Source: Bacillota bacterium
Lineage (GTDB): Bacteria > Bacillota > Clostridia > Peptostreptococcales > Anaerovoracaceae
Length of the DNA stretch: 6,223 bases
Direction: 5' to 3'
Assembly: GCA_017619985.1 (NCBI GenBank)
Contig: JAFZRG010000179.1
Coordinates: 1 to 6,223, forward strand
Shown here: positions 1 to 5,914 of the stretch, piece after piece
Position numbering within the stretch: position 1 is the first letter of the stretch
Layout: every line of letters starts with the position of its first letter
The notes under the pieces: generated by a model
Told to the model about the DNA's origin: nothing
What the model saw: only the letters and a program-made list of their open reading frames with translations
The model's database searches: none
Made by a program: the position numbers and the translations under genes

Positions 1-826
1 CCTTGATGCCGAGCTGCGGCAGGGAGGACAGCAGCGCCCAGGTGTACGGGTGCCGCGGGTCGTAGAAGACCTCTTCGCAGGTGCCGACCTCCACGATGTC
101 TCCGGCGTACATGACAGCGATCCTGTCAGCCACGTTCGCGACGACGCCCAGGTCGTGCGTGATGTAGATGGTCGTCAGACCGTACTTCTCTTTCAGGTTG
201 CGGATGAGCTGCAGGATCTGCGCCTGGATCGTGACGTCCAGGGCTGTGGTCGGTTCGTCGCAGATGAGGATCTGCGGATTGCAGGCCATGGCGATCGCGA
301 TGACGACCCTCTGGCGCATGCCGCCGGAGAATTCGTGCGGATACTGCTTCGCGCGGCGCTCCGCTTCGGGGATGCCGACATCCTGCAGGATCTCGACCGC
401 CTTTTTCGCAGCCGCTTCGCCGTGCAGCCCCTGGTGGAGCTTCAGCGCCTCTTCGATCTGCCAGCCTATGGTCTTCAGGGGGTTGAGCGAGGTCATCGGG
501 TCCTGCATGACCATCGCGACTTCCTTGCCCCGGATCTTCTGCCAGTCTTCCTCGGTCTTGTACTTCGCGAGATCGACCGGTTTCTGATCGTCTATGCCGT
601 AGTACCAGATCTCGCCGGAATCGACCCAGCCGTTCTTATCGAGTAGACCGATGAAATTCTTCGTGAATACGGATTTGCCCGAGCCGGATTCGCCCACGAT
701 GGCCAGCGATTCGCCCTTGTACAGATCCAGGGAGATGCCGCGGATCGCGTTCAGGACTTTGCCGCGGAGGCTGAATTTGACGTGCAGATCCTTGACGGAC
801 AGAATGATGTCTCCGTTGTTCAACAT
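1..826 (-). CDS. oppD: Oligopeptide/dipeptide ABC transporter ATP-binding protein, OppD type (3' end cut by window edge)
   Basis: This is one of the two cytoplasmic ATPase subunits that power oligopeptide import through OppB/OppC. I translated it from the reverse complement; 275 codons are present and the reading frame is open to the window edge. Seen motifs are Walker A GESGSGKS (residues 45-52), the Q-loop glutamine at 108 in MQDPMTSLNP, the ABC signature FSGGMRQR (166-173), Walker B ILICDEPT (186-193) and the switch histidine H224 in ITHDLGV. The start of the C-terminal oligo_HPY region (HPYT, 259-262) is also present. FSGGM in place of LSGGQ is normal for OppD. Family members usually have about 320-350 residues, so roughly 50-75 are missing. 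The ATG at 826 has AGGAGG 7 nt upstream (834-839) and follows the oppC stop after 15 nt, so it is the last visible gene of the oppABCD unit. A DppD-type dipeptide ATPase cannot be fully excluded. Confidence 0.95.
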   Translation of the reverse strand, partial: MLNNGDIILSVKDLHVKFSLRGKVLNAIRGISLDLYKGESLAIVGESGSGKSVFTKNFIGLLDKNGWVDSGEIWYYGIDDQKPVDLAKYKTEEDWQKIRGKEVAMVMQDPMTSLNPLKTIGWQIEEALKLHQGLHGEAAAKKAVEILQDVGIPEAERRAKQYPHEFSGGMRQRVVIAIAMACNPQILICDEPTTALDVTIQAQILQLIRNLKEKYGLTTIYITHDLGVVANVADRIAVMYAGDIVEVGTCEEVFYDPRHPYTWALLSSLPQLGIK

Positions 827-841
827 GTCTTAGCCTCCTTT

Positions 842-1891
842 CTAAACGTGGTTGCGCGGGTCGGACGCGTCTGCGAACGTGTTGCCGATCAGGTAGAACG
901 ACACGGTGATGAACGTGACCACCAGAGCCGGGAAGATCAGCTGGTAGCGGCTGCTCGTCATCATCATCTTGCGGCCTTCCTCGACCAGGTTGCCCAGCGA
1001 CGCGATGTTCTTCGGCATGCCGAGGCCGCAGTACGTCAGGAACACCTCGTCGGAGATGACCGACGGGATGGCCAGCGCGGTCTGCAGCATGATGACGGAC
1101 ACCATGTACGGCAGGAGGTTGCGGAACATGATCTTGCGTGTGCTGGTGCCGAGGCAGCGGGACGCGAGGTTATAGTCGCGGTCGCGGATCATCAGGATCT
1201 GGTTGCGGATGAACCGCGCCATGCCCAGCCAGCCCACGCAGCACATGGAGATGATCATGGTCCACATGCCGGGCCGCAGGATGTACGAGATGAGGATCAG
1301 GATGATGGTCCTCGGGATGTTGTCGATGATGTTGTAGACTTCCGTGAGCAGCGCGTCGAGTTTGCGGACGTAGCCCCACAGGATGCCGATGGTGATGCCG
1401 ATCACGTTGTCGCTGATGGCGACGATGAGCGCGATGAACAGCGACATGCGCGTGCCGCTCCACACGCGGCTCCGCAGGTCCTGGCCGACGGCGTTCGTGC
1501 CGAACCAGAATTCCTTCGACGGCTGCAGATTTCTCATGACGGTGCCGTCGGGGAAGTCGTAGATCTGCGCAGGGGGCCGCTGACCCGGAAGATGCGGCTG
1601 GATGACCGTGAACAGGATCAGCAGCAGCAGGGCGATCAGCAGGAAGCGAGCCAGTTTGTTGTTCCAGAAGGCTCGGAACGTGCTGCGCCAGTAGGAATAG
1701 CTGGAATAACCTGTCTTTTCCGCCAGCGTATCGTCGAATTCCGCGAATTCGAAACGGTCGGGGGTCAGTTCCGCGGTCTGCTCCGGCGTCAGATCGTCGG
1801 GAAGAGAGTTTTTCAGCGCCTGTTCGAGCTGGTCAGCCATACCTTCAGCGGCTTTTTCCATGACGGCGCCTTTTTTGAACAGCTTGCTCAT
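842..1891 (-). CDS. oppC: Oligopeptide ABC transporter permease, OppC type
   Basis: This 349-residue integral membrane protein is the second half of the peptide translocation channel, paired with OppB. A long charged cytoplasmic N-terminus (about residues 1-80) ends in the OppC_N-like stretch SYWRSTFRAFWNNKLARF, followed by a first membrane helix near 83-98. The extracytoplasmic motif FWFGTNAVGQDLRSRVWSG (128-146) is typical of OppC/DppC. Further hydrophobic segments lie near 151-173, 195-225, 262-280 and 318-337. The EAA loop that contacts the ATPases is visible as LASRCLGTSTRKIMFRNLLP (242-261). The C-terminus ADASDPRNHV matches the family's usual D-P-R ending. The start ATG shares one base with the oppB stop (TGATG, 1889-1893), indicating translational coupling, and AGGAGG lies 10 nt upstream. 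Length exceeds the usual ~300 residues because of the N-terminal extension. Confidence 0.95.
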   Translation of the reverse strand: MSKLFKKGAVMEKAAEGMADQLEQALKNSLPDDLTPEQTAELTPDRFEFAEFDDTLAEKTGYSSYSYWRSTFRAFWNNKLARFLLIALLLLILFTVIQPHLPGQRPPAQIYDFPDGTVMRNLQPSKEFWFGTNAVGQDLRSRVWSGTRMSLFIALIVAISDNVIGITIGILWGYVRKLDALLTEVYNIIDNIPRTIILILISYILRPGMWTMIISMCCVGWLGMARFIRNQILMIRDRDYNLASRCLGTSTRKIMFRNLLPYMVSVIMLQTALAIPSVISDEVFLTYCGLGMPKNIASLGNLVEEGRKMMMTSSRYQLIFPALVVTFITVSFYLIGNTFADASDPRNHV

Positions 1892-2835
1892 CAGCGGCTC
1901 TCCTCCTTCCCTGTCAGACTGATGCGCGGGTCAACGAGCACCATAAGGATGTCGCCCAGGAACAGGCCGATGATGCCCACCGAGGCGAAGATCAGGACCA
2001 GCGCCTGCACCATGGTGTTGTCCTGGCGCTGGATGACGTCGATCAGCAGGCCGCCCATGCCGGGGACGGAGTAGATCGACTCCACATATAGGGAACCCAT
2101 GATGGTGAAGAGCAGGGACGACGGGATGGTCTGGACCATGGGGACGAAGGCGTTGCGGAAGACGTGCTTCATCATGACCGCCTTGTTCGATACGCCCTTG
2201 GCCCGGGCCAGCTTGACGTAGTCCTGGTTCATCTGGTCCACCATGTACCGGCGCATCCACATGCCGTAGTTGGCGATGGAGGGAAGAGCCAGCGAGATGA
2301 TGGGCAGGATCCATGAGACGGGTTTGCTGTCGTTATATAGCATCGGCAGCCCTGTGCCTTTCGTCGCGTACATCTGTATGAACAGGAAGTACACAGCGGA
2401 CGGCGCTGCCTGCAGGAACACGATAAAGCCCGTGCCCAGCTTGTCCGGCCACTTGCCTTTGCTCCTTGCCATGGTCGCGCCTAAGGGGATGCCGACGATG
2501 AGGGAAAGCGCCATCGCCATGGCGCCGAGTTTCGCGGAGATCTTGATCTTGGGCTTGATGATCTTGACGATGTCCACGTTTTCGCGGTAGATCCACGATT
2601 TGCCCAGATCCCCGCGCGCGAGGTTGCGGTAGAAATTGAACAGCTGCACCGGGACGGGTTTATCCAGCCCTTTGGCAGCCAGCTTCGCGTGGATGACCTC
2701 TTCGCTCAGCTTGTCCACGTTCGGTCCCAGATAGCCTTCGAGAGGCATGAGACGCAGCAGACAGAAGATGAGCGTAATGATGATGAAAAGGCTGAGAAGG
2801 GCGGCGCCGAAGCGCTTGAGCACGTATTTACCCAC
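1891..2835 (-). CDS. oppB: Oligopeptide ABC transporter permease, OppB type (GTG start)
   Basis: This 314-residue membrane permease forms the import channel with OppC. The N-terminus MGKYVLKRFGAALLSLF followed by a hydrophobic helix (about 9-29) is the standard OppB beginning. The next membrane segments lie near 103-123, 135-155, 175-190, 236-252 and 278-302. The EAA loop is at about 207-232 (KLARAKGVSNKAVMMKHVFR) and the conserved SVPGMGGLLIDVIQRQD stretch at 256-272. The protein ends with LVDPRIS, as usual for the family. I chose the GTG at 2833-2835 because AAGGAGGAGG ends 5 nt before it and the family begins here. A longer in-frame start (GTG at 2899-2901) would add 22 residues encoded by a terminator-like hairpin and is unlikely. 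It follows oppA after about 100 nt and overlaps oppC by one base. Confidence 0.94.
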   Translation of the reverse strand: MGKYVLKRFGAALLSLFIIITLIFCLLRLMPLEGYLGPNVDKLSEEVIHAKLAAKGLDKPVPVQLFNFYRNLARGDLGKSWIYRENVDIVKIIKPKIKISAKLGAMAMALSLIVGIPLGATMARSKGKWPDKLGTGFIVFLQAAPSAVYFLFIQMYATKGTGLPMLYNDSKPVSWILPIISLALPSIANYGMWMRRYMVDQMNQDYVKLARAKGVSNKAVMMKHVFRNAFVPMVQTIPSSLLFTIMGSLYVESIYSVPGMGGLLIDVIQRQDNTMVQALVLIFASVGIIGLFLGDILMVLVDPRISLTGKEESR

Positions 2836-2840
2836 CTTTT

Positions 2841-2850
2841 CCTCCTCCTT
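2841..2850 (-). promoter_or_regulatory. oppB ribosome binding site that fixes the GTG start
   Basis: On the minus strand the sequence AAGGAGGAGG lies 5 nt before the GTG at 2835. The first AGGAGG core is 8 nt away. No comparable site precedes the upstream in-frame GTG at 2901, so this site decides the start of oppB. Confidence 0.85.
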
Positions 2851-2860
2851 TAAGTTCTTC

Positions 2861-2898
2861 TCTGAAAAGAGCCCCCTCGTTTTGCAAAGAGGGGGCTC
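2861..2898 (-). terminator. Intrinsic terminator/attenuator-like hairpin between oppA and oppB
   Basis: A perfect 10-bp GC-rich inverted repeat, GAGCCCCCTC (2869-2878) and GAGGGGGCTC (2889-2898), has a 10-nt loop. On the minus strand it is followed by TTTTC (2868-2864), which is a short T-run. It lies about 40 nt after the oppA stop and 26 nt before the oppB start, and no new promoter fits between it and oppB. The likely role, known from other binding-protein operons, is partial termination or protection of the oppA mRNA 3' end. Either would give more OppA than OppBCD. A weaker inverted repeat, ACTTCG (2911-2916) with CGAAGT (2926-2931), sits closer to the oppA stop and has no T-run. Confidence 0.78.
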
Positions 2899-2938
2899 CA
2901 CTGCTTTACAACTTCGTGTTTAATTCGAAGTGCGGGGA

Positions 2939-4927
2939 TTACTTGGCCTTGTCAGCTTCCCAGGCGGCCTTTGCCGTCTCGAATTCGTCCATGGAGTAGG
3001 ACTTTTCGAGCAGGTGGACGCCCTTGTACTTGTAGGCGCAGATACCGGCCATGGCGTTCTCGGTCTCGAACAGAGCGAGCTTGGAAGCCACATAGCCTTC
3101 ATTGTACTGCTGATAGGGCATCAGGAGCGCTTCGTTCAGCGCGTATTCCTCAGCCTTGGCGAACAGTTCGTAGCGGGCGTTCAGTTCCTTCTCCGCTCTG
3201 GCTGCTTCGACCAGGGAGTTGAAGACCATCTGCGGTGCGCCGACGAGATCCTCGTCGTCGATCACGTTGTTGGCGTAGTCTTCTTCAGTGTAGATGTAAC
3301 CGGTCTTGTACTCGTCGCCCTCGATGTATTCCTGGGAACCGAAGGTCCAGCCGTAGCCGAAGGGTTCGAAGTAGGTGGCGGGATCAGCATAGTCCGGGGA
3401 CCAGCCCTGTTCATAGAGGCCCCACTTGCCGGGACGGCGGACTTCACCGATGAAGTTCGTGGTCGGGCCGGCGTAGACGGTGATGTCGATGTAGTCGTTG
3501 CCGAGCAGTTCTTCGAGCTGCTTTTCGATCAGCTGGAAGGAGTTGTCCATGTTCGGCGTGGACGGGTTGTAGAAGACGGGGATCTGGATGGGCAGGGGCA
3601 CGCCGGCAGCTTCGAGTTCAGCCTTGGCGGCATCTCTGTATTCCAGAGCCTTCGCTTCGTCATAGAAGCCCTTGGACAGTTCAGGCAGGTTGCCGAACGT
3701 GACATAGTCCTTGCCGTCGACCATCGCGAAGTCGGACGGGATCATCAGGTTCGCGACACGGTCCTTCGCAAAGTAGGGATCGTAGGCGGACAGGGTGTAT
3801 TCCTTGTTCAGGCCGCACTGGATGGACTTGCGGAAGTTCTTGTTGTTGACGGCAGCTCTGTAGGCTTCGTTGACCGTCTCGTCCTCGATCTTCGGGTTGA
3901 AGTTGAACAGCATGTACATGATGGTGCCCAGCTTCTTGGACTGGTGGACATACTGCGCGTTGTCGCCGTTCAGCCATTCGTCGAGAATGTTGGTGGTGAC
4001 GGAGCAGGAGTCGATCTCGCCGCGCAGGAACATCTCGGGCGCGATGGAGTCAGCCTGTGCGTTGTACTTGCCGTTGATCTTGGTGATGTAGACCTTGTCG
4101 GCATCGAAATAGTTCTCGTTCTTGACCCAGACATATTCTTCCTGCGGCATCCAGCTCTCGCAGATGTAAGCGCCGCAGTACAGGATCTTGTCGTAGTCGG
4201 TACCGAACTCGTTGGTCACGAGTTCTTCCTCGCCGCTGTCGTTGATGGTCGGCGTCGGGTTCTCGACTTCGCAGGATTCATAGAACGCCTCGTTGACCGG
4301 CAGATAGCAGCCGTAGGTGAGCAGGGTCAGGAAGTAAGCGCAGGGCTGCTTCAGGTGATAGACCAGGGTGTAGTCGTCGACCGCCTCGACACCCAGCTGG
4401 GTGAAGTCGTCGATGACGCCGTTGTACAGCTCGGAACCGTTTACGATGTAAGAGGTGAGCATGTCGGGCATGTCGGAGTCGAACTTGACGTCCGCGACCA
4501 GTCTGGCTGCCTTGACGAAGTCGTTCGCGGTGACAGGCGCGTATTCTTCGCCTTCGCAGGTATACCACTTGGCGTCATCTCTCAGATGGAACGTCCAGGT
4601 GAGGCCGTCGTCGCTCTCTTCCCAGCTCGTGGCCAGGTCGGGAACGATGTTGCCCAGGTTGTCGTACTCGATCAGAGTATCGACGAAGTTGGCCAGGGAT
4701 TTCTGGTTCGCAGAGACGGAAGTCGCCAGATAGTTCATGCTGGTGATCTCTTCGGAATACAGATAGTCGTACTCCGTGTCGCTGGAGTATGCGATGCCGG
4801 TATACGGATCGGTACCCAGATCTCCGGATTCGCCGCCGCCCTGGGGCTGGCTGCCGCCGCCGGAGCATCCGGCGAGCAGGCCGATGACCATGACCACTGA
4901 GAGCAGCAGTGCAAGATACTTCTTCAT
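2939..4927 (-). CDS. oppA: Oligopeptide-binding lipoprotein, OppA type (SBP_bac_5 family)
   Basis: This 662-residue extracytoplasmic binding protein captures peptides or similar ligands and delivers them to OppBC. The N-terminus is a lipoprotein signal: MKKY, a hydrophobic core, then lipobox LAGC with the lipidated Cys at residue 21. A low-complexity Gly/Ser linker follows (22-37). The SBP_bac_5 domain begins near residue 55 and shows the family hallmark GLTWTFHLRDDAKW (108-121), then PVTANDFVKA (131-140) and GWSPDYADP (508-516), similar to the D-Y-x-D-P motif of OppA proteins. It is longer than enterobacterial OppA (~540), nearer in size to large Gram-positive OppA proteins, and has nine cysteines besides the lipidated one. 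ATG 4927 has AGGAGG 6 nt upstream (4934-4939). It is the first gene of its unit, with its own promoter upstream and a hairpin downstream. The ligand cannot be predicted; a nickel, heme or sugar-peptide ligand is possible within this family. Confidence 0.93.
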   Translation of the reverse strand: MKKYLALLLSVVMVIGLLAGCSGGGSQPQGGGESGDLGTDPYTGIAYSSDTEYDYLYSEEITSMNYLATSVSANQKSLANFVDTLIEYDNLGNIVPDLATSWEESDDGLTWTFHLRDDAKWYTCEGEEYAPVTANDFVKAARLVADVKFDSDMPDMLTSYIVNGSELYNGVIDDFTQLGVEAVDDYTLVYHLKQPCAYFLTLLTYGCYLPVNEAFYESCEVENPTPTINDSGEEELVTNEFGTDYDKILYCGAYICESWMPQEEYVWVKNENYFDADKVYITKINGKYNAQADSIAPEMFLRGEIDSCSVTTNILDEWLNGDNAQYVHQSKKLGTIMYMLFNFNPKIEDETVNEAYRAAVNNKNFRKSIQCGLNKEYTLSAYDPYFAKDRVANLMIPSDFAMVDGKDYVTFGNLPELSKGFYDEAKALEYRDAAKAELEAAGVPLPIQIPVFYNPSTPNMDNSFQLIEKQLEELLGNDYIDITVYAGPTTNFIGEVRRPGKWGLYEQGWSPDYADPATYFEPFGYGWTFGSQEYIEGDEYKTGYIYTEEDYANNVIDDEDLVGAPQMVFNSLVEAARAEKELNARYELFAKAEEYALNEALLMPYQQYNEGYVASKLALFETENAMAGICAYKYKGVHLLEKSYSMDEFETAKAAWEADKAK

Positions 4928-4955
4928 AATTTTCCTCCTTATGAATGGTGCATTT

Positions 4956-4967
4956 ATACTGCAGTAT
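4956..4967. repeat. 12-bp perfect palindrome in the oppA leader, possible operator
   Basis: ATACTGCAGTAT is a perfect palindrome lying about 30 nt before the oppA start and roughly 14-26 nt after the predicted transcription start. A near copy, ATACTACAGT (4991-5000), overlaps the predicted -10 box in the same orientation, with 9 of 10 bases identical and a 35-nt offset. The position fits a repressor operator, but no regulator can be named. An alternative inverted repeat, CTGCA-GTA-TGCAG (4959-4971), shares the site. Confidence 0.4.
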
Positions 4968-4987
4968 GCAGTCCTAATACGTTTTTT

Positions 4988-5017
4988 ATTATACTACAGT
5001 TCACGAAATCTTCACAA
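4988..5017 (-). promoter_or_regulatory. Predicted sigma-70/sigma-A promoter of oppA
   Basis: On the minus strand a perfect -10 box TATAAT (4993-4988) lies 18 nt downstream of TTGTGA (5017-5012), which matches four of six bases of TTGACA. The surroundings are A/T-rich, in contrast to the GC-rich genes. Transcription would begin near 4981, giving a leader of about 54 nt before the oppA ATG. The promoter lies just after the terminator of the upstream unit, which fits a separate oppA transcription unit. Confidence 0.7.
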
Positions 5018-5027
5018 TTTTTTCGTG
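5002..5027. repeat. Inverted repeat flanking the oppA -35 box, possible operator
   Basis: CACGAAA (5002-5008) and TTTCGTG (5021-5027) are exact inverted arms separated by 12 nt that contain the predicted -35 box. The arms are 19 nt apart, close to two helical turns, so a dimeric regulator could bind both on one face of the DNA. The flanks are A/T-rich, so chance is not excluded. Confidence 0.35.
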
Positions 5028-5044
5028 TCTGTTTGTGGCTGAAA

Positions 5045-5079
5045 ACGAAAAAAGACGGAATAATTTCCGTCTTTTTCGT
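5045..5079 (-). terminator. Intrinsic terminator after the deacetylase gene
   Basis: The stem GACGGAA (5054-5060) and TTCCGTC (5065-5071) closes a 4-nt loop TAAT. It is extended by A/T pairs and an ACG/CGT base with one unpaired A. On the minus strand the stem is followed by six T residues (5053-5048). It starts about 9 nt after the deacetylase stop. The plus strand also has a five-T run, so the element could act in both directions. It separates the oppF-deacetylase unit from the oppA promoter. Confidence 0.88.
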
Positions 5080-5088
5080 GCTGTGTTT

Positions 5089-5904
5089 TCATTTTTCAAG
5101 AAGCTCCAGAAAATCCGCCGAAGGTTCTTCTCCGTATTCGCAGATCTCGAAAACTTCCACATATTTTATGCTTTCCGCCTCTTCGCCGAACTTCTCCAGA
5201 ACTTCCGCCGCGTAGGTGCTTCTGTAGCGGGAGAACATCCTTCCGAAGCGTTCCGCGAGGTCCGCGACCTGCTTTTCCCTGGGCCAGTCGATCTTCTCGA
5301 GGTGATCCGGCCAGAGGAGCCAGTCGAAATACTGGCTTTCGTGGCAGCTGGCCGCTTTGACGACCGTATCGAACTGTCCGTCGATGGGGACGACGACGTC
5401 CGCTTTGAACGGATAGGGCTTTTGGAACGAATCGTGCCAGTACAGCATGACGGGCATATACGTCAGGTTGGGCACGTCCGGGCAGCAGAAGGGGACCGTC
5501 AGCAGGTAGGACGCGTCCTGCACGAGCAGGGCGGTGTTGCGGTGATCCGGATGGTAGTCGTTCGGCCGGTTCGTGATGACCAGGTCCGGCCTGAATTCGC
5601 GGATGTAGCGGATAAGGCGCTCCCGGTTCTCGAGGCTCGGCGTCAGCCGCGCGTCCTCGATGTCCCAGCAGTCGTATCGTCCGCCGAACAGGGCGCCGCT
5701 CGCTGCGGCTTCCTTTTTCCGGATCTCCGCCAGGCAAGGACCGGCCAGTTCTTCGCGGAACGTACCACGGGACCCGTCGGTCAGCGAGAGCATCCGCACT
5801 TCCCAGCCTTTGTCCGCCAGCTTTTTCAGCAGTCCGCCGGAACTGGTGTCCGCGTCGTCCTGATGCGCGCCGATGCTCAGTACTCTGTACTTTTTCTCTT
5901 CCAT
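5089..5904 (-). CDS. PIG-L/LmbE family zinc-dependent de-N-acetylase
   Basis: This 271-residue protein belongs to the PIG-L (LmbE-like) superfamily. Members use Zn2+ to remove acetyl groups from N-acetylglucosamine-type conjugates (e.g. MshB, BshB, PIG-L, chitobiose deacetylases). The fold begins with RVLSIGAHQDDAD (7-19); H14 and D17 are expected metal ligands and D16 the general base. TDGSRGT (42-48) and RPNDYHPDHRN (113-123, with H121 as the third expected ligand) follow. The usual HPDD motif is HQDD here, but the expected zinc and catalytic residues are kept. No signal peptide is visible, so it is probably cytoplasmic. I chose ATG 5904 because the family starts here and GAGGG lies just upstream. 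An in-frame upstream extension to 6129 would be an Arg-rich shadow of the ATPase gene. The gene follows oppF after 10 nt and ends at a terminator. The substrate is unknown. Confidence 0.9.
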   Translation of the reverse strand: MEEKKYRVLSIGAHQDDADTSSGGLLKKLADKGWEVRMLSLTDGSRGTFREELAGPCLAEIRKKEAAASGALFGGRYDCWDIEDARLTPSLENRERLIRYIREFRPDLVITNRPNDYHPDHRNTALLVQDASYLLTVPFCCPDVPNLTYMPVMLYWHDSFQKPYPFKADVVVPIDGQFDTVVKAASCHESQYFDWLLWPDHLEKIDWPREKQVADLAERFGRMFSRYRSTYAAEVLEKFGEEAESIKYVEVFEICEYGEEPSADFLELLEK

Positions 5905-5914
5905 GGTCTTCCCT

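Noticed and set aside
312..331. ABC signature FSGGM in OppD instead of LSGGQ
   Set aside because: OppD proteins commonly carry FSGGMRQR, so it is not a defect or novelty.
50..646. Plus-strand open frame of 198 codons opposite oppD
   Set aside because: The minus-strand frame carries every ABC ATPase motif in order; the plus-strand product is an Asp/Arg-rich string with no recognisable domain.
782..2074. Plus-strand open frame of 430 codons opposite oppC and the end of oppB
   Set aside because: The product is a His/Asp/Gln/Arg-rich antisense translation spanning parts of two real permease genes. This is a shadow of GC-rich coding sequence.
2930..4900. Plus-strand open frame of 656 codons opposite oppA
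   Set aside because: It is antisense to a clearly recognisable SBP_bac_5 gene. Its product is a Val/Asp/Gly/Arg-rich string with no domain, and it starts at a GTG inside the oppA 3' region without a convincing ribosome binding site. GC-rich codon bias in oppA explains the lack of stops.
5003..5022. Possible CodY box near the oppA -35 region
   Set aside because: CodY often controls opp genes in Bacillota, but the best alignment to AATTTTCWGAAAATT here matches only about half the positions, which is too weak in A/T-rich DNA.
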